Source: Nonomuraea sp. PA05
Lineage (GTDB): Bacteria; Actinomycetota; Actinomycetes; Streptosporangiales; Streptosporangiaceae
Length of the DNA: 64,000 bases
NCBI RefSeq assembly: GCF_008086045.1
Contig: NZ_VSEY01000050.1
Location: 23,772 to 87,771, forward strand
Direction: 5' to 3'
Shown piece after piece: positions 54,831 to 63,617 of the stretch. Numbering within the stretch: position 1 is the first letter of the stretch; every line of letters starts with the position of its first letter. Made by a program: the position numbers and the translations under genes. The notes under the pieces are model-generated. The model did not search any database. It saw nothing but the letters and a program-made list of their open reading frames with translations, and had not been told where the DNA came from.

Positions 54831-55747
54831 GTGATCGCCGGGCGCCGCAGCCAGGTGGCCCAGCGCCAGAGCCACTCGACCGGCCCGTAGCGGAAACGCC
54901 GCAGCCACAGGCCGGAGAACACGCGCTGCGCGACGAGGATGCCCGCGGCGATCAGCAGCACCGTCCCCTCGGACCACGTGCCGGGGGCGCCGCCGAGCAG
55001 CGCGCCGATCAACAGCACCAGCACGGTGGCGCTCAGGTAGTTCGTCAGCGCCATCCTGCCCAGGGGCGCGAACACCTTCTCAAGGGCCGCGCGGAGCGGC
55101 GTCCCGAGCAGGGCCAGCATGCCGCACACGTACGCGCCCGCCGTGAGCAGCCCGGCGACGGCGAACGCGCTGAACACGTCGTTGCTCTGCGCCCACGCCG
55201 CCGGCACCGCCAGCGCCGCGAACGCCAGCGTCCACGGCCACCACGTGATCCGCTCCAGCCGCTCCGTGACGCCGTACCTGGTCAGCAGCGAGCCCAGCAG
55301 GAACAGTGCGGGCACCAGCACCACGCCGTTGCTGCCGAACGCCAGCGGCGTCACCAGCAGCACGCCCGCGAGCACCGCCACCGCCCAGCGCGGCAGCCAC
55401 GTGGACGGCAGCAGCACCGCCAGGCCGACGACGGCGTAGATGGTCAGGATGTCGCCGCGCCAGAGGAGCATCATGTGCAGCAGGCCGATGGCCAGCAGGG
55501 CCAGGAGGCGGCGCAGCAGCACCAGGCGGGGGGCGGAGGTCTGGAACATGAGCGAGAAGCCGACGCCGAAGAGCAGGGAGAAGATCGGGAAGAAGCGCTG
55601 GTCCACGAGGTAGCCCGGCCAGGCCTCGCCTACCGCGAGGTTCAGGACCTTCGCGTCGACGTTCGCGATCGGCCTGACGTTGGCCACCAGGATGCCGCAG
55701 AGCGCGAAACCGCGCAGGACGTCGAGAGCGGCGATGCGGGATTTCAT
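54791..55747 (-). CDS. DUF418 family membrane protein
   Basis: A 318-residue protein with about 8 to 9 membrane helices. The start MKSRIAALDVLRGFALCGIL and the C-terminal LRRFRYGPVEWLWRWATWLR are the DUF418 signatures (YeiB-like). The family is related to acyltransferase/HGSNAT-type membrane proteins but has no established activity. ATG 55747. Confidence 0.88.
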   Translation of the reverse strand: MKSRIAALDVLRGFALCGILVANVRPIANVDAKVLNLAVGEAWPGYLVDQRFFPIFSLLFGVGFSLMFQTSAPRLVLLRRLLALLAIGLLHMMLLWRGDILTIYAVVGLAVLLPSTWLPRWAVAVLAGVLLVTPLAFGSNGVVLVPALFLLGSLLTRYGVTERLERITWWPWTLAFAALAVPAAWAQSNDVFSAFAVAGLLTAGAYVCGMLALLGTPLRAALEKVFAPLGRMALTNYLSATVLVLLIGALLGGAPGTWSEGTVLLIAAGILVAQRVFSGLWLRRFRYGPVEWLWRWATWLRRPAITYSSPSSPRGLVQ

Positions 55748-55876
55748 GCGCCCATCCTTGGACGCGGGCCCGGGGGCTCGGATGAGCCGTAAGCAGGGGC
55801 GGCGGCAGTACTTTCGGCCCCTTCTTCCGGAAAACATGACACGCCCTATCGGCTTTTCACCCTAGCGTCTGCACGC

Positions 55877-56788
55877 ATGAGCAACTTGAAGGACAAGGTC
55901 GCCCTGGTGGCCGGGGGCACGCGGGGCGCGGGACGCGGCATCGCCGTCGAGCTGGGCGCCGCCGGCGCCACCGTGTACGTGACCGGCCGCACCACCCACG
56001 GCAGCCCGTCCGAGTACAACCGTCCCGAGACCATCGAGGAGACGGCCGAGCTGGTGACGGCGGCGGGCGGCGTGGGCATCCCCGTCCAGGTCGATCACCT
56101 GGAACGCGAGCAGGTGCGGGCCCTCGTCGACCGGATCTCCCGCGACCACGGCCGCCTGGACGTGCTGGTCAACGACATCTGGGGCGGCGAGCTGCTGGCC
56201 CAGTGGGACAAGCCGCTGTGGGAGCACGACCTCGACGCCGGGCTGCGCCTGCTCCGGCTCGCCATCGACACCCACATCATCACCAGCCACTACGCGCTGC
56301 CCCTGCTGATCAAACGGCCGGGCGGCCTCGTCGTGGAGATGACCGACGGCACCAAGGAGTACAACGACGACAACTACCGCGTCTCGTTCTTCTACGACCA
56401 CGCCAAGAGCGCCGTGATCAGGCTCGGCTTCGCGCAGGCCGAGGAGCTGCGGGCGTACGGGTGCGCGGCGGTGGCCCTGACGCCCGGCTGGCTGCGGTCG
56501 GAGCTGATGCTGGACCACTACGGGGTCCGCGAGGACAACTGGCGGGACGCCACCGCGCGCGAGCCGCACTTCGCGATCTCCGAGACGCCCCGCTACGTCG
56601 GGCGCGCCGTCGCCGCGCTCGCCGCCGACCCGGACGTCATGCGGTGGAGCGGGCAGTCGGTGTCGGGCGGGCGGCTGGCCCGCGAGTACGGGTTCACGGA
56701 CGTGGACGGGTCACAGCCGGACAGCTGGCGGTACCTGGTGGAGGTGCAGGACGCGGGCAAGCCCGCGGACACCACCGGCTACCGCTGA
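55877..56788 (+). CDS. SDR family oxidoreductase
   Basis: A 303-residue short-chain dehydrogenase. The cofactor site is VAGGTRGAGRGIAVELG followed by VTGRTTH, which favours NADPH. The catalytic pair is in FFYDHAKSAVIRLGFAQ (Tyr-x3-Lys), and VNDIWGGELLAQW takes the NNAG position. It is about 50 residues longer than the classical type because of an insertion near DGTKEYNDDNYR. The substrate is unknown. Monocistronic. Confidence 0.88.
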   Translation: MSNLKDKVALVAGGTRGAGRGIAVELGAAGATVYVTGRTTHGSPSEYNRPETIEETAELVTAAGGVGIPVQVDHLEREQVRALVDRISRDHGRLDVLVNDIWGGELLAQWDKPLWEHDLDAGLRLLRLAIDTHIITSHYALPLLIKRPGGLVVEMTDGTKEYNDDNYRVSFFYDHAKSAVIRLGFAQAEELRAYGCAAVALTPGWLRSELMLDHYGVREDNWRDATAREPHFAISETPRYVGRAVAALAADPDVMRWSGQSVSGGRLAREYGFTDVDGSQPDSWRYLVEVQDAGKPADTTGYR

Positions 56789-56796
56789 CCCTTCTC

Positions 56797-57372
56797 TCAT
56801 GACGTACGGTCTCGCTGGATGACCGGCGCCTTGGCCAGCACCGGATTGCCGGCGATCGACGCCCGTTCGGCCTCCGACAGACCGGCCGCCGCGAGGATCG
56901 CCTGCACCACCGCCTCCTTCCCGCGCCCGTAGGCGACGGGATCATCGGCCGTCTCGGCGACCCGCCTCTTCACCGCGGCGTACCGGTCGCGTAACTCCGG
57001 ATCCGCGCGCAGGGTGTCCCTGACCGCGCGATGGTTCTTCAGCGACAGTGAGCCGTCGACGACGACGTACGTGTTGGTCCTGGGCAGTCGCGCGGGCTCC
57101 TCGAACGCCCACCGCTGCGGGACCCCCAGCTCCCCCAGCGGCGCGAAGCCCAGGCCGACCAGCACGTTCGCGGCGGCCTGCACCTCCCGCCCGGTCACCA
57201 CGATGTCGCAGTCGATGATGGGCTTGGCGGCCAGCCCGGGGACCGACGTGCTGCCCACGTGCTCGATGGCGATCACCGGTACACCGGCGGCGGCCAGCGC
57301 CGCGGCGTACTCCCTGCGCAGTTCCTCGAACCGGTCTGGCCATGCGGGGTCGTACTCGATCACCGTGATCAT
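56797..57372 (-). CDS. GrpB/UPF0157 nucleotidyltransferase-fold protein
   Basis: A 191-residue protein. IEHVGSTSVPGLAAKPIIDC followed by DIVVTG is the GrpB signature (nucleotidyltransferase-like GS motif and Asp pair), with a later NTYVVVDGSLSLKNHRAVRD segment. Family members are often fused to CoaE; this one is stand-alone. The function is uncertain. Confidence 0.9.
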   Translation of the reverse strand: MITVIEYDPAWPDRFEELRREYAAALAAAGVPVIAIEHVGSTSVPGLAAKPIIDCDIVVTGREVQAAANVLVGLGFAPLGELGVPQRWAFEEPARLPRTNTYVVVDGSLSLKNHRAVRDTLRADPELRDRYAAVKRRVAETADDPVAYGRGKEAVVQAILAAAGLSEAERASIAGNPVLAKAPVIQRDRTS

Positions 57373-57546
57373 CGTCGGCTTCTCCCGAGTGAGTCGTCGC
57401 CTCCCGTCGATTCTGATTCACGCGCGCGCGGCCTCGGCACCGGTGGACGTGAGACGTTCTTAGTGGCCCTTGCACCGGTTCTCGCGGGAGGCGCACCATC
57501 GGGGCGGCCCGCCCTCCGGCACCACCGCCTCCCTCAGGAGCCCGCC

Positions 57547-58686
57547 ATGAAGCCCGTTCCCCGCCCCCGGCCATCCCCCTTACCACCGGCCCTCCTCACC
57601 GTCCTGCTCCTCGCTCTCCTCCCGCCCGCCCCCGCAGCCGCCGCGACCTGGGCGGCGACCCCCACCCCCAACGCCTCGAACGGCCACAACTCCTTCACCG
57701 GCGTGGACGCACTGACCGCCACCGACGCCTGGGCCGTCGGCCGCGCCGACCACGCCCCGAACCAGCCGTTCGACCGGCCACTCGCCGCCCGCTGGAACGG
57801 CACCGCCTGGTCGATCACCCCCACGGCCACCACCGGCGGCAGGCTCAGCGGCGTGGACGGCAGCGCGTCCGGCAACGTCTGGGCGGTCGGCTCCACCGAC
57901 ACGGGCCCGCTGGCCGAGCGCTGGAACGGCAGCTCGTGGAGCGCCGTCCCCACTCCCACCCCACCGGGCGCGCTACGCGCGTCGCTCTCCGGCGTGAAGA
58001 CCTTCTCCGGCTCGGACGCGTGGGCGGTCGGCTCGTACACCGCCTCGTCCGCACCCGGCACCCGCACCCTGATCCAGCGCTGGAACGGCACGAGCTGGTC
58101 CACCGTGCCGAGCCCCAGCCCTGACCCGATCCGCAACCTTCTCACCGACGTGGACGGCGCCTCGGCCGGCGACGTCTGGGCGATCGGCAACTACGGCGAC
58201 GACGGCTACGGCGGCGGCACCGTCGCCGGGCTGGTGCTGCACTGGAACGGCTCCGCGTGGTCGCAGGTGAACGTGCCCGGCGCGGTCTCCGACAGCGCGT
58301 TCAGCCTGCCGGTGCTGCAGGACGTGTTCGCGCGGTCGGCCAGTGACGTGTGGATCGTCGGCCGGGCGTTCAGCCGGACCGACCTCAGGTTCGTGCCGAT
58401 CGCGCTGCACTGGAACGGTCAGACGTGGCAGCGCTCCGCCATGCCCGGCGCCCCGAACGGCCACATGGGCTTCGAGGGGGTGGTCGCGCTGTCGGCGACC
58501 AGCGTGTACGCGGTCGGCGCCGGCATCGCCCGCTGGACCGGCACCGCCTGGGTCGCCGAAAGCGGCGTTCCGGCCGGCGACCTCTCCGACGCCGCCGCGA
58601 CCGGCCCCACCACGGTCTGGGGTGTCGGTTCCCGCCCCGGCTCCGCCGCCCTCCGCACCCTGGCCGTCCGCACCACGAACGGCTGA
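57547..58686 (+). CDS. Secreted protein with propeller-like WAVG/RWNGTxW repeats
   Basis: A 379-residue protein. The signal peptide includes LLTVLLLALLPPAPAAAA. Six or so blocks of about 50 residues repeat a DAWAVGxx...LxxRWNGTxWSxxPxP pattern (for example TDAWAVGRADHAPNQPFDRP, NVWAVGSTDTGPLAERWNGS, DVWAIGNYGDD, VYAVGAGIARWTGTAWV), consistent with a beta-propeller. There is no catalytic motif or anchor. AGGAG precedes ATG 57547. Confidence 0.82.
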   Translation: MKPVPRPRPSPLPPALLTVLLLALLPPAPAAAATWAATPTPNASNGHNSFTGVDALTATDAWAVGRADHAPNQPFDRPLAARWNGTAWSITPTATTGGRLSGVDGSASGNVWAVGSTDTGPLAERWNGSSWSAVPTPTPPGALRASLSGVKTFSGSDAWAVGSYTASSAPGTRTLIQRWNGTSWSTVPSPSPDPIRNLLTDVDGASAGDVWAIGNYGDDGYGGGTVAGLVLHWNGSAWSQVNVPGAVSDSAFSLPVLQDVFARSASDVWIVGRAFSRTDLRFVPIALHWNGQTWQRSAMPGAPNGHMGFEGVVALSATSVYAVGAGIARWTGTAWVAESGVPAGDLSDAAATGPTTVWGVGSRPGSAALRTLAVRTTNG

Positions 58687-58754
58687 CCCCGGGGCGGCGG
58701 GGCACCCACCGGTGTCGCCGCCGCCCGGTCGCGGGGGCGTGAGAGGATCGCACT

Positions 58755-59222
58755 GTGTCGCGCCCCGCCCGCCGCCTGCTGATCGTCCACCACACCACCT
58801 CACCAGCGCTGCGCGAGCTGTTCGAGTCCGTACGGCAGGGCGCCACCACCGACGAGATCGAGGGCGTCGAGGTCACCACCCGCCCCGCCCTGCACGCCAC
58901 CGCGACCGACGTCTTCGAGTGCGACGGCCTCGTCCTCGGCACTCCGGTCAACATCGGGTACATGAGCGGTGCGCTCAAGCACTTCTTCGACACCGTCTAC
59001 TACCCGTGCCTGGAGGAGACGCAGCGCCTGCCGTACGCGCTGTACGTGCACGGCAACAACGACCCGACGGGGGCCGTCCGCGCGGTGGAGTCGATCGCCG
59101 CGGGCATCGGCTGGGAGCGGGTCCACCAGCCGGTGACGGTGACGGGCGCACCCGCCAAGGACGACCTCGCCGCCTGCTGGGAACTCGGCGCCACCCTGGC
59201 CGCGACGATCAGCCCTGGATGA
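58755..59222 (+). CDS. Flavodoxin-like NAD(P)H-dependent oxidoreductase
   Basis: A 155-residue protein from GTG 58755. LLIVHHTTSPALRELFESVR is the phosphate-binding start, and DGLVLGTPVNIGYMSGALKH, FFDTVYYPC is the flavin-contacting region of the flavodoxin/NADPH-FMN reductase fold. It may reduce quinones or be an FMN-binding domain protein. Its 3' end overlaps the convergent FAD oxidoreductase by 14 bp. Confidence 0.82.
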   Translation: MSRPARRLLIVHHTTSPALRELFESVRQGATTDEIEGVEVTTRPALHATATDVFECDGLVLGTPVNIGYMSGALKHFFDTVYYPCLEETQRLPYALYVHGNNDPTGAVRAVESIAAGIGWERVHQPVTVTGAPAKDDLAACWELGATLAATISPG

Positions 59223-60408
59223 GACCCTTTCGAAGCTCCGGGTCCGCGAGCCGCGCACGTACATCGGGAAAGGACCCGTCCCCGAACAGCACCCGCGCCG
59301 CCGCCGCCCGCCCCGCACGACCGCGCAGCACCCCGAACGCGGCCTCCACAGCACCAGGCGACCGAAGCCCCCCGAACACCCGCCGCGACAACAACCTCCC
59401 CCGGAACCTGCTCCGCAACGCACCCCCGTCATACCGCCCCAGCACCCGCTGATCACCAGTACGCAGGTAGGTGGCCGCGACCGCCGCCGCCAGCTCGGCC
59501 ATCCGCAGGCAGGGATCCAGCCCACCGGCCGTCAACGGCGACACCGCCCCGGCCGCGTCCCCGACGAGCAGCCCGCCCGGACAGGCCAGCCGCCGCAACA
59601 CCCCGCCCACCGGGATGGGCCCGCCCCGCCGCTCGACCGGCCCGGCGGCCGGAGCCGGATATCCGGGCGCGTCCGCGACGAACGCGTCCAGCGCCCGGCG
59701 CACACCCCCACGCATCGCACCCGCGTACCCCGCCACCCCCACATGCGCCTCGTGCCCGTCATCGACCACCCACCCCAGGTAACCCGGCGCGATCCGCGGA
59801 TCCAGCACGCAGTGGAACGCCGGAGCGTCCGCCCCCGCCACGATCGGATGCACGACCTCGGCACCGATCAGAAACCGCCTGTTGACGTCGAGACCGAGAT
59901 CACGGGCCACCCGGGACCGGGCACCGTCCGCACCGACGACGAACCGCGCCTCCACCGGCTCCGCATCCACGAAATGCGCCAGCACCGGCTCCCCGCCCAC
60001 GAACCGCGCCGCCACCCCGCCACGCGACCGGGGCCCCACCGACACCCCGGCATACCGCCGCCCCATCAACACCTGCGCCCCGGCCGATTCCGCCGCGCGG
60101 CGCGTGTGCTCGTACACCCCGCCCATGTCCGCCACCCGGAACTCGTCCCGCTCACTGGTGAGCCGAACCGGCGACCGCCGCGACGGCGGATACAGCAAGA
60201 CGTCCCGGATGCCGGGCCCGAGCAGGTGTTCCGGCAGGTCGAAGTCGTCGAGCGTACGCCGCACGAAGATCCCCGTCGTCCTCATCCCCACCGACAACGA
60301 CTTGCGACGATCGACGACCAGCACCCTCAGGTCACGCTCCGCGAGCAGGCGGGCGGTACGCAGCCCGGCCAGCCCCGCCCCCACGACCAGCACATCCACT
60401 GTCTGCAT
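59209..60408 (-). CDS. FAD-dependent oxidoreductase (geranylgeranyl reductase-like)
   Basis: A 399-residue flavoprotein. The dinucleotide motif is DVLVVGAGLAGLRTARLLAE, the FAD-binding GVYEHTRRAAE region and VVGADGARSRVAR lie in the middle, and GLLVGDAAGAVSPLTAGGLD is the second FAD motif. That is the pattern of the GGR/PHBH superfamily. The substrate could be an isoprenoid or aromatic compound; no biosynthetic neighbours are present to decide. ATG 60408. Confidence 0.88.
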   Translation of the reverse strand: MQTVDVLVVGAGLAGLRTARLLAERDLRVLVVDRRKSLSVGMRTTGIFVRRTLDDFDLPEHLLGPGIRDVLLYPPSRRSPVRLTSERDEFRVADMGGVYEHTRRAAESAGAQVLMGRRYAGVSVGPRSRGGVAARFVGGEPVLAHFVDAEPVEARFVVGADGARSRVARDLGLDVNRRFLIGAEVVHPIVAGADAPAFHCVLDPRIAPGYLGWVVDDGHEAHVGVAGYAGAMRGGVRRALDAFVADAPGYPAPAAGPVERRGGPIPVGGVLRRLACPGGLLVGDAAGAVSPLTAGGLDPCLRMAELAAAVAATYLRTGDQRVLGRYDGGALRSRFRGRLLSRRVFGGLRSPGAVEAAFGVLRGRAGRAAAARVLFGDGSFPDVRARLADPELRKGLIQG

Positions 60409-60493
60409 ACCGTGCGACGGTAGAAGCCGATTCCCGCCCGTACGAGCCTTTGCACCGTACCCACCCGATACCTCTACACCGCGCCGACTTTCG

Positions 60494-61057
60494 TCACCCG
60501 CGGAACACGCTCAGGGGCGCAGTACAGAGCGTCTGCTCGGCGCCATACTCCTCGAACGTCCTCACAGGACGGAACCCAAGACGAGCAGCAAGCCTCATGG
60601 ACCGCTCGTTCGCACTCTGCGTCACCAGCACGACCGGCTGATCAGGCAGCTCCCCGGCCGCCACCCGCAACACCGCCGCCGCTGCCTCGCACGCGTAACC
60701 CGCCCCCCACGCGCCGCGCCGCAACACATACCCCAGCTCCAGCTCCTCCCCGTCCTCGGCGACATGTCCTGGACGGTCGGCCGCCCGGCCCGCGAGCATC
60801 AACGTCCCGAGGAATCGGTCCGTCGCGAGGTCCGCGATGACGAAGTTGCCGCGCCTGGGCGCCTGGTCGGCGGCCAACGCCACGTCGAAACGCTGCTCTG
60901 CCTCGCTCCTCGGGCTGGGGCCGCCTATGTAGGCCTGGACTTCGGGGTCGGTGGAGAGCTCGACGAATCCCTCACGGTCGGTGTCTCGCAACGCCGTGCG
61001 AAGCAGAAGACGGTCTGAACGGATCTCGGTGGCGGACAACGTCGGCATTCGGCTCAT
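60494..61057 (-). CDS. GNAT family N-acetyltransferase (RimJ-like)
   Basis: A 187-residue protein. It has LRSDRLLLRTAL-type N-terminal residues (EIRSDRLLLRTALRDTDREG), the acetyl-CoA-binding stretch ELGYVLRRGAWGAGYACEAA and VTQSANERSMRLAARLGFRP, typical of the Acetyltransf_3 group that modifies ribosomal proteins or small molecules. ATG 61057. Monocistronic. Confidence 0.88.
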   Translation of the reverse strand: MSRMPTLSATEIRSDRLLLRTALRDTDREGFVELSTDPEVQAYIGGPSPRSEAEQRFDVALAADQAPRRGNFVIADLATDRFLGTLMLAGRAADRPGHVAEDGEELELGYVLRRGAWGAGYACEAAAAVLRVAAGELPDQPVVLVTQSANERSMRLAARLGFRPVRTFEEYGAEQTLCTAPLSVFRG

Positions 61058-61127
61058 AGGCCCGTGATCCTACAATCGCCATTGATCATCCGGCTTCGCG
61101 AGAAAGGAGCACACCATCGACAGTGAG

Positions 61128-61928
61128 GTGATCCAGCACCTGCTGTCCCAACGTGTGATGGGATATGAGCCCCTGTCCGGGTTCGCGGCCAACACGGTGG
61201 CCGCCGTCACCCTCGAGTCCGGTGCACGCGCCGTCTTCAAGGCCGCCGCCGCACGCGAGGTCGAGGTGGAGCTGTGGGCCCTGCGAACCATGTCACAGAG
61301 AGGCATCCCGGTCCCCGAGGTCCTCGCCGGAGCTCCGGACGCAGAGATTCCGTACCTGCTGACACGATTCGTCCCAGGCGAACCGATCGCCCCCGAGGCA
61401 GCATCCGAGGTAGGACGGCTGCTCCGCGCCGTGCACTCCCTCCCCGTGCAGAACGCGGCCTTCTACAAGGAAGCGCCCAGGACCGGCGAAGGAAGCTGGG
61501 CCGACCAGGTCGCGCGCCTGGCGGAACGGCTCGCCCTCATCACCGACGTCCTGCCCCCGCCCCTCCACACCCGTTGCCTGGACCTCCTCCTGGACGCCAC
61601 CCGCTGGGATCACCCTTGCGTGTTCGTCCACGGCGACCTCCACCCCCGCCACGTCCTGTCGTCCGGATCCCGCATCACCGGGATCATCGACTGGGCCGAC
61701 TGCGGCGCGGCCTCTCCCTGGCTGGACCTGGCCAGAATGGACCTCGGCCACCCACAGGCGATGCTCGACGCGTACTTCCCCGACGGCATCCCCGCCGACA
61801 CCCCCACCCACCTCGCCAACCACCGGCTGCTCTACCTCCTGCTCGCCCTCATCTGGGAGTACGAGTGCGGCGGCGACTGGCTGCACGAACGCGTCCCCGG
61901 CATCGAATCGGCACTCACCACGACCTAG
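61128..61928 (+). CDS. Aminoglycoside phosphotransferase-family kinase
   Basis: A 266-residue kinase. The Brenner-type motif FVHGDLHPRHVLSSGSRITG carries the catalytic Asp, and IIDWADCGAASPWLDLARMD carries the metal-binding Asp. There is an N-lobe nucleotide site with a Lys in AVFKAAAAREVEVE. Substrates of APH-like kinases are diverse, so resistance cannot be claimed. The GTG start at 61128 is poorly served: the good AAAGGAG at 61103-61109 is 6 nt before an in-frame ATC at 61116. Confidence 0.85.
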   Translation: MIQHLLSQRVMGYEPLSGFAANTVAAVTLESGARAVFKAAAAREVEVELWALRTMSQRGIPVPEVLAGAPDAEIPYLLTRFVPGEPIAPEAASEVGRLLRAVHSLPVQNAAFYKEAPRTGEGSWADQVARLAERLALITDVLPPPLHTRCLDLLLDATRWDHPCVFVHGDLHPRHVLSSGSRITGIIDWADCGAASPWLDLARMDLGHPQAMLDAYFPDGIPADTPTHLANHRLLYLLLALIWEYECGGDWLHERVPGIESALTTT

Positions 61929-62151
61929 ACGTCCTGGCGGCGCCCCTGCTGCCACTGCTCCCTGACCTGCTGGAGGGGCGCGTTCGCCGGGAGCAGGAAC
62001 TCGCCGGCCACACCGAAGCGCGCCCCAGAACCTCGGCCACCCGCTGCGACGCGGCGATCAGGATGTCGTTCTGCTGCAGGCACGCACCATCCACAACTGC
62101 TGGACCACCCTCTACCAGACCCTCGACAACTGACCCTTGCCTGGGCCGCAT
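61925..62151 (-). pseudogene. Frameshifted small gene of unknown function
   Basis: From ATG 62151 the frame reads GSVVEGLVEGGPAVVDGACL, QQNDILIAASQRVAEVLG; then a one-base shift in a GGGG run (near 62035) is needed to continue ARFGVAGEFLLPANAPLQQV, REQWQQGRRQDV to the stop at 61925. The joined product would be about 75 residues. Its start lies 4 nt after the stop of the 62156 gene, so the two formed an operon. No family recognised. It could be real decay or a sequencing error. Confidence 0.4.
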
Positions 62152-62155
62152 GCAT

Positions 62156-62530
62156 TCACCATGTCGTCAGCTCAACCGCATCAGGAAAGAGCTCCCCGAT
62201 CCTCGCCGCAACGTCCGCCCGCGCCGTCCGAACGTCCCACGAAGTGCTGTCAGAAGCCCGCAGTTGAACATCGGACGGCGCGCAACCACCCCTGCGCCCC
62301 TCCACTTCCCCGTCCACAAGCTGTGGCCGAGCCGCGAACAACCGGACAACCTCATCCGTCGGCAGCCACCCACCCCCAGACCCCTCGATCTCGCCGATCA
62401 GCCAGTCGATCGACAACCGCCACTCGTAACCCTCGATCAGCGGCCCCAGAGCGGTGAGCAGCTCTTCGACGCCCAAGCAATGACCGTGGTCTCGCCACAT
62501 GGCGAACGTGAGCATCCGAGTCGCCGCCAC
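62156..62530 (-). CDS. Small protein of unknown function
   Basis: A 124-residue protein from GTG 62530; an internal ATG at 62500 is also plausible. The sequence is acidic and Trp-rich (FAMWRDHGHCLGVEELLTAL, EGYEWRLSIDWLIGEIEGSG, WDVRTARADVAARIGELFPD), like immunity-type or regulator-partner proteins, but no family is recognised. First gene of a pair with the frameshifted 61925 gene. Confidence 0.6.
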   Translation of the reverse strand: MAATRMLTFAMWRDHGHCLGVEELLTALGPLIEGYEWRLSIDWLIGEIEGSGGGWLPTDEVVRLFAARPQLVDGEVEGRRGGCAPSDVQLRASDSTSWDVRTARADVAARIGELFPDAVELTTW

Positions 62531-62607
62531 CCGACCTCCTCCCGCCGGAGGACGTGATCTTAGCCGGAGTGCCTGCGATCATCGAAAGATGACAACGAGA
62601 AAGGCCC

Positions 62608-63596
62608 ATGGCCGCTGACCACCGGCTCGCACCGCACGCGACGCTCCCCGACCGCTACGCCCGGCTTGAGGTCCTGGCCTCCACCATCGACCACCACGGC
62701 CGGCTCGTCGCCCTGGTCGCCGACCCCACCCAGGGCTTCACCCCCATCCCGCACTTCTCGGCCCTTCAGCCACCCCCGCGCTACGACGCGACCGCCGTCA
62801 TCTGCGACGGGCCGGAAACCCACGAGATCCCACTGACAGACCTCAACCAGTGGGTCACGCTCATCGACACCCTCGGCGACGGCGTCGTGCTGGCGAATCC
62901 CCGCTGTGAACCGGTGGACATCGACATCGAGCGCTACCAGCAGCCCATCCCGGCGGACGAACTACACCTCACCCAGAACGTCCAGGTGATCTCCGCGGAC
63001 GGCCACATCCGATCAGCCTTCTACGCCGGCGACGGCATCGAGCAACTCATGACGGACGTCCGGGGCGCCATCTGGATCAGCTACTGCGACCAGTCGAACT
63101 ACTGGTTCTCCGACCCGGACGGCACCCGCTCCTACGGCTTCGCCCTCGGCCTGGCGCGCTGGAACAGCAACGGCGGTAAGCCCTGGATGGCGTCCTCCCA
63201 CACCCCGGACGTCTTCTGGGGCGACTGCTACGCGCTGAACGTCGGACGCGACGTGGTCCACGCCTGCCCTTACACCGACTTCCCGCTGGTCGAGATCGAT
63301 GATCACGGCGTCCGCAGCATCACCCCGAACCCCATCACCCGCTGCAGCGGCCTGACCGTCTCAGGCCTGGAGGTCGCCTTCCTCGATCAGCACCGGACGG
63401 AAGCGGGTTCCGCTGGGAGATCCGCGGGGGCCGCCGACAGAGCGGCGCCGTCACCGAGTCGAGCCGCGTGAACCTGCTGCTACCGGACGGCCGGCAACCG
63501 ACCGGCTGGGCCCAGGGGAAGATCGGCAGAGACGAGACCTTGTGGCTGTACGAGGACGGAGATCCGCGCCATTGGTACCGCTGTCCAATTCCCTGA
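62608..63596 (+). pseudogene. Unknown protein interrupted by a 3' frameshift
   Basis: ATG 62608 opens a frame with protein-like sequence to about residue 265 (DGIEQLMTDVRGAIWISYCD, DCYALNVGRDVVHACPYTDF, TVSGLEVAFLDQH), then low-complexity residues to a stop at 63471. In another frame, from about 63398, sequence of the same quality continues: APDGSGFRWEIRGGRRQSGA, VNLLLPDGRQPTGWAQGKIG, ETLWLYEDGDPRHWYRCPIP, stop 63594-63596. A single one-base shift between about 63385 and 63405 would join them into about 329 residues. The function is unknown. Confidence 0.6.
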
Positions 63597-63617
63597 CCAC
63601 CTCGCCCACCCGCACAC

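Noticed and set aside
61274..62557. A 427-codon plus-strand frame over the phosphotransferase and the small genes behind it
   Set aside because: It lies out of frame with the APH motifs and is Pro/Arg-rich throughout.
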